A DNA stretch of 53,929 nucleotides from Candidatus Peregrinibacteria bacterium CG1_02_54_53 (GTDB lineage Bacteria > Patescibacteriota > Gracilibacteria > Peribacterales > Peribacteraceae): the NCBI GenBank assembly GCA_001872575.1, contig MNWP01000040.1, positions 1 through 53,929 on the forward strand, in the 5' to 3' direction. Shown piece by piece: positions 1 through 8,759 of this stretch; the first letter of the stretch is position 1; each line of letters begins with the position of its first letter. Position numbers and translations under genes: made by a program. The notes below the pieces were generated by a model. That model worked only from the letters and a program-made list of their open reading frames with translations, was not told the DNA's origin and ran no database searches.

Positions 1-1452
1 GGCAGCCCCGCCCAGATGGCCACTCGCATCGCGCAGGCGCGGACGACCATCCTCGCCCGCTTCGAGGGCAAACGCCAGCAGAGCGAGCGTCTCGTTGCCG
101 ACGAAGAACAACGCACTGAGGATGCACGCCTGCTTGCCGGGCAGCAGCGCAAGGCAGCACAGGAAGATCGTGCCGCGGCAGAGCGGGAATCCCGCATCGC
201 CAAACGGATTGAAGAGTACGAGATCTCCGTCGCCCAGATGACGAAGCAGAGGGAGGAATTGCAGCGCAAGTTCGAACAGCACCGCGAAGAGCGCTACGCC
301 CGGGCACTGGAAGAAGAAGGGCAGCGATTGGCCGAGGGCGAGCGCGCTCTGCAGAGAGAACAACAGGCTCTCGCACAGGAGCAGGAGAAAAACGCACAGC
401 GCCGTGCGGAGCGCCTGACGGAGAAAGACCAGCGCATCCAACGGCAATTGCTCGCGCAGGAGGAGGAAGCAAAACGTGAGGAGCTCGCCGCCAGGGAGCG
501 AGAGGCCCGTATCGCCCAGCGCATCGCGGAACATGAAGCCATCGTCGCCCAGATCGAGCAGGAAAAGGAGACGCTGCGCCGCAAGTTCGAGCAACACCGC
601 GAAGAGCGCTACGCCCGGGCACTGGAAGAAGAAGAGCAGCGATTGGCCGAGGGCGAGCGCGCTCTGCAGAACGAACAACAGGCTCTCGCACAGGAGCAGC
701 AGAACAATGCCCAGCGCCGTGCGGAGCGTCTGGCAGAGCGGGAGAACCTCCTAAAGGAGCAGGAGGAACTCGCTCTCGAACCCCCCTCCCGTGCCGCTGC
801 GAGCCCTTCTGGGCTGAGCACCTCTCCCGAGACCATCGCCGCACGGCGCGACAGGCTGTACGCCATCGTGGATGAAACACCGGTCATCTACGCGGATGTG
901 CCCCTCTCGGCGTGGTACGCGCCGTACGTGTCGTACGTCATTGAAGAAAAGATCGCAACGGGCTACGCGGATGAGAAGGGCAAGCTCACGGGGGAATTCG
1001 GCGTCGAGAAGCCGATCACGTATGCCGAAGTATTGAAGATGGCAATGCAGGCATCTGCCCAGGCCTTCGACTTGAGGGGCCTGCCCCCTCCGCGTAATGC
1101 CTCCGCCAAGGGTACTTGGGCCTCTGCTTACGTAGCCAAGGCCGAGGACCTGCAGCTCTCGGTCTTCACGACGCAACGTGATGTGATGAAGTCCGCGACA
1201 CGGGGAGCGGTGATCCAGACGCTGCTGGAGGTGCTTGGCATCCCAACGGGAATCAAAATCCTCTCATCATTCTCCGATGTCCCGTCCAATCACCAGTATG
1301 CGCAGGCTATTACGACTGCTGCCGCCTACGGCCTCGTCACGGGAGATACGGACAGTGCAGGAAATCCCTTGGGCACTTTCCGCCCCGATGAACCGATCAA
1401 CCGCGCGGAAGTGGCCAAGATCATTGCCTTGGCGAAGGAGTTACTGAAATAA
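1..1452 (+). CDS. Coiled-coil + S-layer homology (SLH) surface protein, C-terminal part (5' truncated by window)
   Basis: The reading frame is open from base 1, so the start lies outside the window; the Met at base 16 is internal. Visible parts are a long charged coiled coil (about residues 10-260 of the visible part) rich in Glu, Arg and Gln, containing a near-identical repeat of about 100 residues, and then three SLH-type modules (about 290-478) with motifs such as FSDVPSNHQYAQAI and GTFRPDEPINRAEVAKII. SLH modules usually bind secondary cell wall polymers, so this is inferred to be cell-surface anchored. The visible start aligns with the coiled-coil start of the 1352-residue protein at 44415-48473 (both RIAQA.., ..EGKR..), so the missing N-terminus is probably a similar beta-rich exported domain. 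Confident about domain type, not about biological role. Confidence 0.85.
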   Translation, partial: GSPAQMATRIAQARTTILARFEGKRQQSERLVADEEQRTEDARLLAGQQRKAAQEDRAAAERESRIAKRIEEYEISVAQMTKQREELQRKFEQHREERYARALEEEGQRLAEGERALQREQQALAQEQEKNAQRRAERLTEKDQRIQRQLLAQEEEAKREELAAREREARIAQRIAEHEAIVAQIEQEKETLRRKFEQHREERYARALEEEEQRLAEGERALQNEQQALAQEQQNNAQRRAERLAERENLLKEQEELALEPPSRAAASPSGLSTSPETIAARRDRLYAIVDETPVIYADVPLSAWYAPYVSYVIEEKIATGYADEKGKLTGEFGVEKPITYAEVLKMAMQASAQAFDLRGLPPPRNASAKGTWASAYVAKAEDLQLSVFTTQRDVMKSATRGAVIQTLLEVLGIPTGIKILSSFSDVPSNHQYAQAITTAAAYGLVTGDTDSAGNPLGTFRPDEPINRAEVAKIIALAKELLK

Positions 1453-1453
1453 G

Positions 1454-1471
1454 GGTGTACAGTAATACACC
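1454..1471. promoter_or_regulatory. 18-bp inverted repeat upstream of recA, copy 1
   Basis: Perfect dyad GGTGTA-N6-TACACC, starting 2 bp after the stop codon of the upstream gene and about 110 bp before recA. An identical half-site pair with the same 6-bp spacer recurs at 1534-1551. Two copies of one dyad ahead of recA suggest a repressor operator, by analogy with LexA-controlled recA. The sequence is not the E. coli or Bacillus SOS box, so the regulator is unknown. Confidence 0.6.
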
Positions 1472-1533
1472 ATCACGATTTAGTTTTTGCGCAAGAGATT
1501 GTCATTGCAGGGCCGAATCAGGATAAGTACAGT

Positions 1534-1551
1534 GGTGTACGAATTTACACC
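1534..1551. promoter_or_regulatory. 18-bp inverted repeat upstream of recA, copy 2
   Basis: Second perfect GGTGTA-N6-TACACC dyad, 80 bp (centre to centre) from the first and 27 bp before the recA start codon, a position where a bound repressor would block transcription. The spacer bases differ from copy 1, so only the half-sites are conserved, as expected for a dimeric DNA-binding protein. Confidence 0.65.
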
Positions 1552-1578
1552 TTTTACCCTTCTCTTCACAACCCTACC

Positions 1579-2634
1579 ATGGCAAAAGCATCTCCCACCA
1601 AAATTTCTATGACCGCAGTGAAAGACACAGCGAACACGAAGAACACGAAAGATGAAGCACTGAAATCGGCCCTCGCACAGATCGAAAAACAATACGGTGC
1701 CGGCGCAATCATGCGCATGGGTCAGGATCACGCGGTGAAGATCGAATGCATCCCTTCCGGTTCCCTCTCTCTTGATATCGCGCTGGGCGGCGGCATTCCG
1801 AAGGGACGCATTATTGAAATCTTCGGTCCGGAATCTTCCGGCAAAACCACGCTCGCTCTCCATGTGATTTCTCAGGCACAGAAACGCGGTGGCAAAGCGG
1901 CATTCATCGATGCCGAGCATGCGCTGGACGTGCAGTACGCCAAGAAAATCGGCGTCGATATCGACGCGCTGCTTGTTTCACAACCCGATGACGGCGAGCA
2001 GGCACTCGAAATCACGGAAACCCTGGTACGCTCCGGCGGTATCGATCTCATCGTCGTCGACTCGGTTGCGGCCCTCACCCCCCGCGCAGAAATCGAAGGA
2101 ATGATGGGTGACAGCCATATGGGGCTGCAAGCTCGCCTTATGAGCCAGGCTCTGCGCAAACTCACGTCGATCGTCAGCAAGACGAGCTGCTCCATTATCT
2201 TCATCAACCAAATGCGCATGAAGATCGGTGTGATGTTCGGTAATCCCGAAACGACCACAGGCGGCAACGCTCTGAAGTTCTACGCCAGTATCCGCATCGA
2301 CGTGCGACGCATCGACAAAATTGTTGAGAAAGGAGAAGGCGATCAGGAAATCGTCGGCAATCGCACCCGAGCAAAGATCGTGAAGAATAAAGTCGCGCCG
2401 CCCTTCCGACAGGCGGAATTCGACATCCTCTACGCGAAAGGCATCAATCACGCAGGTGATCTGCTCGACATGGGCGTGAAGTACGGCATCATTGAACGGG
2501 CAGGCACGCACTTCCGCTACGGAGAAGAGGCCCTTGGCCAAGGAAGAATGACCGCTTCACTCAACATCGCAGAGCAACCTAAGCTCTCTGAGAAACTTGA
2601 GAAGGAGATTCGCAGCGCTGCCGGCCTTCTCTAA
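1579..2634 (+). CDS. recA: Recombinase A
   Basis: ATP-dependent strand-exchange protein of homologous recombination and coprotease of the SOS response. At 351 residues it is of normal size. It has Walker A GPESSGKT at about residues 83-90, the DAEHALD segment, the [10 protein letters not shown] Walker B region, the [15 protein letters not shown] loop and the [21 protein letters not shown] loop-2 region. The N-terminus is about 20 residues longer than usual and Thr/Lys rich; a second Met at residue 11 is an alternative start. No Shine-Dalgarno is seen. The gene follows two identical 18-bp dyads (candidate operators) and abuts the next gene directly (TAA then ATG), so the two are probably co-transcribed. 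Confidence 0.98.
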   Translation: MAKASPTKISMTAVKDTANTKNTKDEALKSALAQIEKQYGAGAIMRMGQDHAVKIECIPSGSLSLDIALGGGIPKGRIIEIFGPESSGKTTLALHVISQAQKRGGKAAFIDAEHALDVQYAKKIGVDIDALLVSQPDDGEQALEITETLVRSGGIDLIVVDSVAALTPRAEIEGMMGDSHMGLQARLMSQALRKLTSIVSKTSCSIIFINQMRMKIGVMFGNPETTTGGNALKFYASIRIDVRRIDKIVEKGEGDQEIVGNRTRAKIVKNKVAPPFRQAEFDILYAKGINHAGDLLDMGVKYGIIERAGTHFRYGEEALGQGRMTASLNIAEQPKLSEKLEKEIRSAAGLL

Positions 2635-3141
2635 ATGAAAGAACTGTATTCCGGACACGGCTGGCACGTCACCCTCGAGGAGGCTCCCCTCCCCAATGGC
2701 AAAACCAAAACGATCGCCCGCGTGAGGCGCTGCGACACCGCACATGTCATCGCCATCACCGAGAGAGGAAATGTCCTTCTCCTGCGCGAATATCGTCCGT
2801 TCTTCGGAGGCTACATCTGGATGCTGCCCACAGGCCGGGTGAACAAAGAGCCGGATCCCAAAACCGCTGCCCTGCGCGAACTGCAGGAGGAGACCGGCTA
2901 TCGCGCAGAGGAAATCACTTTTCTGTGCAGCGGTAATCACTCGGAAGGATTTCCGACAATGAACCACATCTTCGTCGCCGGGAAGCTGACGCACGATCCC
3001 TTGCCGCAGGACGAGACCGAATTGATCGAAGTGCATGAATGCAGTGTTGCGGAGGCGATTGATAAGGTCTGCTCAGAGTCCCACGTACATATGCCCAGTG
3101 CGTACGGGCTGCTTCGTTATGCAAGAGAAAACGGACTGTAG
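2635..3141 (+). CDS. Nudix hydrolase, ADP-ribose pyrophosphatase-like
   Basis: A 168-residue protein with an N-terminal beta-sheet region and a Nudix box at about residues 65-87 (GRVNKEPDPKTAALREL followed by QEETGY). The RELQEETG part carries the usual metal-binding glutamates, but the first Glu of the consensus box is replaced by Pro, with a Glu one position earlier. Nudix enzymes of this build commonly cleave ADP-ribose or other nucleoside diphosphate derivatives; the substrate here is not determinable. The start codon directly follows the recA stop, so translation is probably coupled. Whether this pairing has a role in damage response, such as nucleotide-pool cleaning, is only inference. 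Confidence 0.88.
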   Translation: MKELYSGHGWHVTLEEAPLPNGKTKTIARVRRCDTAHVIAITERGNVLLLREYRPFFGGYIWMLPTGRVNKEPDPKTAALRELQEETGYRAEEITFLCSGNHSEGFPTMNHIFVAGKLTHDPLPQDETELIEVHECSVAEAIDKVCSESHVHMPSAYGLLRYARENGL

Positions 3142-3271
3142 GCTTTAGAACATGGCATCTTGCGAATTTCCACAGCCTATCCACAATTTCCTCTCACAAC
3201 GCATCGCATTTTAGCTGTTCTACAAGCGGGATTGATTGCCTGCAATCACGAGGCCACTACAATCCGGATCC

Positions 3272-4630
3272 ATGGCAACGAGCACCCCGCCTACCATCGA
3301 GACCCAACCCCACTCCGTCGAGGCCGAGCGCACCGTATTAGGTGCACTGCTTGTCGATCCCGATGCCGTGATCAAGGTAAGCGATTTTCTCACGCCGCAG
3401 GACTTTTATGATCCCATCCTGCGCGAAATCTACCAGGCCATTCACGAGCTCTACATGGGTCACGAACCCATTGACTTCGTAACCGTCACCAGCAAACTTT
3501 CAAGCAACGAAAAAATCCAGAAGGCAGGCGGCAGCGCTTTCCTCGCCGAACTGGCTTCTGAAGTGCCCACTTCATCCCACGTTTACCAGTACGGCCAGAT
3601 CGTAAAAACCAAGGCCGTGCACCGTCGTATTATCAAAGCCGGTCAGAACATTGCCGGTCTTGGCTATGAAGAAGAGAAACCCATTGCCGAGCTTCTCGAT
3701 CTCGTAGAGAAATCTATCTTCGAAATCACGAACATCTATCTTAAAGACAAATTCATCCACATTCGTGATGTGCTTGAAGCTCGTTACGAGCGTTTTGCCG
3801 AAATGCACGAGGCACAGGACGAAGAAACAGTAAAAGGTGTGCCAACAGGATTTAAAACACTCGATATGAAGCTTTCGGGCCTGCAGCCATCGGATCTCAT
3901 CGTCATCGCGGCGCGTCCGAGTATGGGCAAAACCTCCCTCGCCCTCAACATTGCTCAGAACGCCGCAATCCGCGGACGCAAGCACGTGGGTATTTTCTCG
4001 CTCGAAATGAGCAAAGAGCAATTGGTGGATCGCCTGTTTGCATCGATGCTTGGCGTCGATTCATGGAAACTCCAGCGTGGCAGACTCGATGACACCGACT
4101 TCCAGAACATGGGGCCGATCATGGATGAACTTAACAAGGCAAACATCTTCATCGACGACTCAGTCGCATCGACGATTCCGGAACTCCGGGCCAAGGCACG
4201 CAGGCTGCAGATGGAAAACGGGCTGGATCTGCTGATTATCGACTACCTCCAGCTGATGAGTACGGGTAATGCCAGCTACGCCGGCAACCGTGTACAAGAG
4301 ATCTCAGAGATTTCACGCGCCTTAAAGCAACTTGGTCGCGAACTTCATGTGCCGATCGTAGCTTTGTCACAGCTTTCTCGCGCCGTCGAAACTCGCCCGG
4401 GAAATATTCCTCAACTTTCGGATCTGCGAGATTCCGGTTCGATCGAACAGGATGCGGACGTCGTGCTGATGATGTACCGCGAAGACTATTACGAAGAAGA
4501 CAGTGACCGGCCCGGCGTCACCGATATTTACATTCGCAAACACCGCAACGGACCCATTGGTCGTGTCGAGATGTTGTTCAAGAAAGAGCAGATGCGCTTC
4601 TACGACATCGATAAAGTGCACTCGGCATAA
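3272..4630 (+). CDS. dnaB: Replicative DNA helicase DnaB
   Basis: Hexameric 5'-3' helicase of the replication fork. About 452 residues from the chosen start. The N-terminal DnaB domain (HSVEAERTVLGALL, about 10-110) is followed by a linker and a RecA-like motor with Walker A ARPSMGKTS near residue 215, the FSLEMSKEQL segment, and LLIIDYLQLM as Walker B. The ATG at 3272 is preferred over an upstream in-frame ATG at 3236 because the conserved domain begins soon after it and a TACAAT -10-like hexamer ends 8 nt before it. No inteins are seen. The previous gene ends 130 bp upstream; mraY follows after 52 bp. Confidence 0.97.
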   Translation: MATSTPPTIETQPHSVEAERTVLGALLVDPDAVIKVSDFLTPQDFYDPILREIYQAIHELYMGHEPIDFVTVTSKLSSNEKIQKAGGSAFLAELASEVPTSSHVYQYGQIVKTKAVHRRIIKAGQNIAGLGYEEEKPIAELLDLVEKSIFEITNIYLKDKFIHIRDVLEARYERFAEMHEAQDEETVKGVPTGFKTLDMKLSGLQPSDLIVIAARPSMGKTSLALNIAQNAAIRGRKHVGIFSLEMSKEQLVDRLFASMLGVDSWKLQRGRLDDTDFQNMGPIMDELNKANIFIDDSVASTIPELRAKARRLQMENGLDLLIIDYLQLMSTGNASYAGNRVQEISEISRALKQLGRELHVPIVALSQLSRAVETRPGNIPQLSDLRDSGSIEQDADVVLMMYREDYYEEDSDRPGVTDIYIRKHRNGPIGRVEMLFKKEQMRFYDIDKVHSA

Positions 4631-4682
4631 TGAACGTTTGCACGATTGGCCATGAACAACAATACGGCTATCCTGTGCATAC

Positions 4683-5741
4683 ATGGATACATTCATTCCC
4701 GTCCGTCCCGATATCCCCCTGCTTGCAATTTTGCTGTACGCGCTTATTGCGTTCATGTTCGGCATCACGGCTACTCCGTGGTATCTGCGATTTCTGCTGC
4801 ACTTTCGACTGGGCAAGCAGATGCGCTGCGAAACCGTGGACGGCCGAATCGCCTCGGTTTTCAATCATTTTCACGCGAAGAAAGCCGGAACACCCACCAT
4901 GGGTGGCGTGCTCATCTGGGGATCGATTTTGCTGACCGTGCTCCTCTCGCGCGTCCTGTCACTCTTCGGCATCGTTGAGCGTTCCCTGCTGCAACGCGGT
5001 CAGGTCTACCTGCCCCTCTTTATGCTCGTGTCTTTCGGACTTTTGGGAGCACTCGATGATTATTTGAACATCTGCTGCATCGGCAAAAAACGCGGACTTG
5101 ATTGGCTCCCCAAACTCATTTCACTTCTCGCGATCTCTACGGCCGGGGGTCTGTGGTTCTACTTCAAGCTTGGGTACGACGCTATTCACGTTCCATTCAT
5201 TGGTGAACTGATGCTCGGTGGATGGTACGTTCCCGTCTTTATCTTCATCATTGTGGGAACAGCCAATGCCGTAAATGTCACCGACGGACTGGACGGACTT
5301 GCGGCCGGACTGCTGACCATTGCGTTTCTTGCCTTGGCGTTTCTCGCTTACCTCAAGGGGCTCACGGTGCTTGCAGGATTCTGCGCCGTCTCTGCGGGAG
5401 CCACATCTGCTTTTCTGTGGCACAACGTTCCTCCCGCCCTGTTCTTCATGGGTGATACCGGTGCTCTTGCCCTCGGGGGAATGCTGGGCGTGATCGCCCT
5501 CATGATTGATCAGGTTTTTGTGCTGCCGCTTATCGGATTCGTCTTCGTCATTGAAATGCTTTCCGTCATCATCCAGCTGACGAGTAAGAAACTGCGCAAT
5601 GGCAAGAAGGTTTTTCTTGCCGCTCCCCTTCACCACCATTTTGAGGCATTGGAATGGGGAGAGAGCAAGGTAACCATGCGACTCTGGATCGTCGGCATTT
5701 TCTTCGCCATGTTGGGAATATTTATCGGCATGTTTGGCTGA
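4683..5741 (+). CDS. mraY: Phospho-N-acetylmuramoyl-pentapeptide-transferase MraY
   Basis: Transfers phospho-MurNAc-pentapeptide from UDP to undecaprenyl phosphate, the first membrane step of peptidoglycan synthesis (lipid I). 352 residues with about ten hydrophobic segments. Diagnostic motifs are present: KKAGTPTMGG (about 62-71), the DDYLN aspartate pair (about 122-127), NVTDGLDGLAAG (about 198-209), FFMGDTGALALGG, and the HHHFE cluster near the C-terminus. It stands alone here, without other mur genes, unlike the dcw cluster of many bacteria. Its presence indicates a peptidoglycan wall. Confidence 0.97.
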   Translation: MDTFIPVRPDIPLLAILLYALIAFMFGITATPWYLRFLLHFRLGKQMRCETVDGRIASVFNHFHAKKAGTPTMGGVLIWGSILLTVLLSRVLSLFGIVERSLLQRGQVYLPLFMLVSFGLLGALDDYLNICCIGKKRGLDWLPKLISLLAISTAGGLWFYFKLGYDAIHVPFIGELMLGGWYVPVFIFIIVGTANAVNVTDGLDGLAAGLLTIAFLALAFLAYLKGLTVLAGFCAVSAGATSAFLWHNVPPALFFMGDTGALALGGMLGVIALMIDQVFVLPLIGFVFVIEMLSVIIQLTSKKLRNGKKVFLAAPLHHHFEALEWGESKVTMRLWIVGIFFAMLGIFIGMFG

Positions 5742-5798
5742 CATTCAAGAGAAAAGCCCTCCGTTTGCCTTTGACGTAGGTTTCCGTATCATGCCTTC

Positions 5799-6812
5799 AT
5801 GTTGAAAGTCTCCATAAACGGATACGGTCGCATCGGCAGAGTGGTACATCGACAGCTGCTCGAGCGATTTTCCGATGATGTTGAAGTTGTTGCCATCAAT
5901 GCATCAAGCGATGCGGCGATGCGGCGCTATCTTCTCAAGTTTGATTCTCTTCATGGCAGATTCCATCACTCGGTGGACGTCGATGGAGAAAATCTTCAAG
6001 TGGATGGCAAGCTCGTTCACGTCATCAGAGAAAAAGATCCTTCGAAATGTCCTTGGAAAGAATTGAAGATTGACGTGGTCGTTGAAGCAACCGGCAAGTT
6101 CCGAACGAAAGAAAAAGCACAGGCCCATCTCAATGCCGGCGCAAAAGCCGTTCTCATTACCGCACCTCCCAAAGATGACACCATCATGATTGTCCGGGGT
6201 GTGAACGACGACAGGCTTAAAGAAGCGCTTCCCATCGTAAGCGCCGCTTCGTGCACCACCAACTGCATTGCCCCCGTCGTGTCTGTTCTCGATGCGTGGA
6301 AGGGCATTCAGCGCGGCCTGATGTGTACGACGCACTCGTACACCAGTTCTCAAAATCTCCTCGACAACTCAACCGACAGCTCCAAATTGCGTATTTCTCG
6401 TGCTGCGGCGCTCAATATCATCCCTTCCACCACAGGGGCCGCCAAGGCCGTAGGCAAAGTCTTTCCGCACCTGAAGGGCAAATTGGACGGCATGGCTCTG
6501 CGTATCCCCGTACCGGATGTCTCGGCCGCCTACCTCGTCCTCGAACTGAAGCAGGCAACCACTGTTGACGAGATCAATCAGAAACTCCGCAGTGCGGCAG
6601 AGGGCGAACTGAAAGGAATTCTCGCGGTTGAAGAGGGCCTGCTTGTTTCGTCCGATTACCTCTCGGATCCGCATTCGAGTACCGTGGATCTCGACTCTAC
6701 CAACGTTATCGACGGCAATCTTGTTCAAATTCTTGCCTGGTACGACAACGAGTGGGGATACTCCATGCGTGTCACCGAAATGACGATGAATATCGGCAAA
6801 CTGCTTTCGTAA
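5799..6812 (+). CDS. gap: Glyceraldehyde-3-phosphate dehydrogenase, copy 1 (probable NADP-using, gluconeogenic type)
   Basis: Interconverts glyceraldehyde-3-phosphate and 1,3-bisphosphoglycerate. 337 residues, with the Rossmann motif INGYGRIGR at the N-terminus, catalytic Cys152 in SAASCTTNC, the HSYTSSQ histidine, and WYDNEWGYS near the end. At the end of beta-strand 2, where NAD-specific enzymes have Asp (as in the second copy at 26684-27697), this protein has Ala35 (INASS). Loss of this acidic residue is known to relax or switch specificity towards NADP. The neighbour 12 bp downstream is fructose-1,6-bisphosphatase, which fits a gluconeogenic role. A TATCAT hexamer ends 6 nt before the ATG (leaderless-type start). 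Confidence 0.95.
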   Translation: MLKVSINGYGRIGRVVHRQLLERFSDDVEVVAINASSDAAMRRYLLKFDSLHGRFHHSVDVDGENLQVDGKLVHVIREKDPSKCPWKELKIDVVVEATGKFRTKEKAQAHLNAGAKAVLITAPPKDDTIMIVRGVNDDRLKEALPIVSAASCTTNCIAPVVSVLDAWKGIQRGLMCTTHSYTSSQNLLDNSTDSSKLRISRAAALNIIPSTTGAAKAVGKVFPHLKGKLDGMALRIPVPDVSAAYLVLELKQATTVDEINQKLRSAAEGELKGILAVEEGLLVSSDYLSDPHSSTVDLDSTNVIDGNLVQILAWYDNEWGYSMRVTEMTMNIGKLLS

Positions 6813-6824
6813 CCTTTTGACCGC

Positions 6825-7772
6825 ATGACCCCCTCTCCGTCCGTCCCCGCCGAACTGCGCAGCCTCAATGGCCACCTCTTTCACGTTTCAAAGGCTCCGG
6901 ACAAACTGCGCCATCTCATCAACGATCTTTCGCGCGCGGCAAAGTACATCAGCTACGCCATCAAGACGACAGAAGCGGGCCTCGCAGGATCCGTGAATAT
7001 GTTCGGTGAGGAACAGGTGAAACTCGACGTCCTCAGCGATCGCATCATTCAGGAACACCTTCGTGAAAACTTGCTTGTATCATCCTATGCATGTGAGGAG
7101 CACGATTCCATCGTTGATCTTTCTCCGGATGCTCCCTATGCCGTTGCTTTCGACCCATTAGACGGCTCCTCCCTCGTGGATGCCAATCTCGCAATCGGCT
7201 CGATTTTCGGTATCTACGAAGGGAAAGAAATTATCGGCCATACACCCAGAGAACAGGTTGCCGCACTCTACGTCCTCTATGGGCCACGAACGCTTCTCGT
7301 CTACTCCACGGGCAGCGGCGTTCACGAATTTCTGCTCAATGACGTCGGAGAATTTATCCTTCTTCGAGAGCACCTGGGCATCGGCGATAACGCCAAAAAT
7401 TTCAGTCCGGGTAACCTGCGTGGCATAGATGAGAGTCAGGGATATCGCGACATTGTCGAGTCATGGCTTTCACAACAAATGACACTGCGCTATTCGGGCT
7501 GCCTCGTTGCCGACGTTCACCATATCTTCAGTAAGGGGCAGGGCATCTTCACCTTCCCCGCCAGCCACAAGTATCCTCAGGGAAAACTCCGCCACGCATT
7601 CGAATGCGGACCGTTCGCCTATTTGGTCAATCAGGCAGGTGGGGCTGCATCTGACGGCACTCAGGAAATTCTCGACATTCCCATCACGGCAGTGGACCAG
7701 CGCTGTCCGCTGTTCATCGGCTCAAAGAATGAGGTACAGCGTCTCTGCACCTCGCTGGCAATGAAAAAATGA
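6825..7772 (+). CDS. fbp: Fructose-1,6-bisphosphatase, class I
   Basis: Hydrolyses fructose-1,6-bisphosphate to fructose-6-phosphate, the committed step of gluconeogenesis. 315 residues. It carries the class I metal-binding signature FDPLDGSSLVDAN (about 109-121), the CEEHDS region for the first metal ligands, and the RYSGCLVADVHHIFSKGQGIF segment (about 220-240) that shapes the sugar-phosphate pocket. The conserved KLRHAFECGPFAYLVNQAGG block near the C-terminus is intact. It lies 12 bp behind a GAPDH gene and is surely co-transcribed with it. No SD is visible. It ends almost against the stop of the opposing small gene, so the two converge with no room for a terminator. Confidence 0.96.
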   Translation: MTPSPSVPAELRSLNGHLFHVSKAPDKLRHLINDLSRAAKYISYAIKTTEAGLAGSVNMFGEEQVKLDVLSDRIIQEHLRENLLVSSYACEEHDSIVDLSPDAPYAVAFDPLDGSSLVDANLAIGSIFGIYEGKEIIGHTPREQVAALYVLYGPRTLLVYSTGSGVHEFLLNDVGEFILLREHLGIGDNAKNFSPGNLRGIDESQGYRDIVESWLSQQMTLRYSGCLVADVHHIFSKGQGIFTFPASHKYPQGKLRHAFECGPFAYLVNQAGGAASDGTQEILDIPITAVDQRCPLFIGSKNEVQRLCTSLAMKK

Positions 7773-7774
7773 CT

Positions 7775-8071
7775 TCAATCCCAATAAGGCTCGCGCATGG
7801 CGCGCGTCATCACTTCGTCTAGCGATTGCGTCTGCTCTTCGCGTGTGCGTTTTCCCTCCAAATTGTAGAGGTGCTTGAGAGATCGGTACGAACCCCAAAG
7901 ATAACACTCCTTGCGGCGCTTGCCCCTTCGACGGCGGTCATTACCCTCATCAGGAGAAGTGGGTTTCTCCAACGGTTGCACGTTACCTGTTGTCGTCCAC
8001 TGTACGGGCCCGATCACCGCACGTGTCTCGGGGTCAAAGTAGAGAAAATCCGAATCTGCAAAATCTGCCAT
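7775..8071 (-). CDS. Conserved-looking hypothetical protein, 98 aa
   Basis: Not recognised. A soluble, charged protein without signal or membrane segments; it has a short aromatic N-terminus (FADSDFLYFD), a very basic middle (NDRRRRGKRRK) and an acidic/basic helical tail. It fills the gap between fbp and the next minus-strand gene exactly, converging with fbp (stops 2 bp apart), which is the main argument that it is real. The basic cluster could bind nucleic acid, but that is a guess. Confidence 0.55.
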   Translation of the reverse strand: MADFADSDFLYFDPETRAVIGPVQWTTTGNVQPLEKPTSPDEGNDRRRRGKRRKECYLWGSYRSLKHLYNLEGKRTREEQTQSLDEVMTRAMREPYWD

Positions 8072-8131
8072 GGTTTTATTCTATAGCATTCCGGCTTAAA
8101 GGCACATGCTGAAACCATGAGGAAACGGCAA

Positions 8132-8713
8132 TTAACGGTACATCCTGTGTTCCTCGGGCGGAGGAGGAGGCGGAGGGGGCGGAGGGGGCGGTGCCTCGAA
8201 AAATTCCTGCTTGTCGACAGGAGTCGATTGTTCCTCCGGATGATGAAATAGCTCCTGTACGAACCCTTTTCGCTGTTCCTGAAAACGCAAAAAAGACTCG
8301 AAGAGAGCCACAAGACTGCCGATGAGTGCCACGTAAATTCCGAAACGGATCTCCATGCGTGCCAAATCAAACGTAACCTTAATCAGTACCGAGAGGGAGG
8401 CGAGGATCAAGATCACGGTTTGGGCCGTAGCGCAAAGTCGCACGACTTCACGATAGCGCCTGCGAATGAGCACCGGGCCTCCCGTCAGGGGGATAATGGT
8501 TATCAGTAATACAAAAACGTGCAGGGCAAAAACCCCGATGCCGACAATACCGGTATAGAACCCGAATCCCGTGTACGAAACCGTCGTTCCGCCCAATTGC
8601 TCTCCGCCAATCCATGGCAGAAAAACACCGACAATGGCAACGAGAGCCCCTGCATTGAGGATCTTCTCTTCAAGTTCGAGCCCCATCATCTTTCGAAAAA
8701 ATTGAGAAGCCAT
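8132..8713 (-). CDS. Membrane protein with four hydrophobic segments and a polyproline tail
   Basis: About 193 residues from the chosen Met (MASQFF..); an upstream in-frame ATG at 8740 would add nine residues. A TATCCT hexamer ends 7 nt before the chosen start. Four membrane segments lie at roughly residues 20-40, 50-75, 95-115 and 125-145. The C-terminal cytoplasmic-looking tail has acidic stretches and a run of twelve prolines. No family is recognised. Upstream of a divergent glycosyltransferase gene by about 45 bp. Confidence 0.7.
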   Translation of the reverse strand: MASQFFRKMMGLELEEKILNAGALVAIVGVFLPWIGGEQLGGTTVSYTGFGFYTGIVGIGVFALHVFVLLITIIPLTGGPVLIRRRYREVVRLCATAQTVILILASLSVLIKVTFDLARMEIRFGIYVALIGSLVALFESFLRFQEQRKGFVQELFHHPEEQSTPVDKQEFFEAPPPPPPPPPPPPEEHRMYR

Positions 8714-8759
8714 CGCATTCAGGATAGCACCACATCTCATCCATCTCTAGACTGTCTCT

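Noticed and set aside
1454-1471. First recA dyad as a terminator of the upstream gene
   Set aside because: The stem is AT-rich, 6 bp, without a T-run, and an identical dyad recurs at 1534, where a terminator makes no sense.
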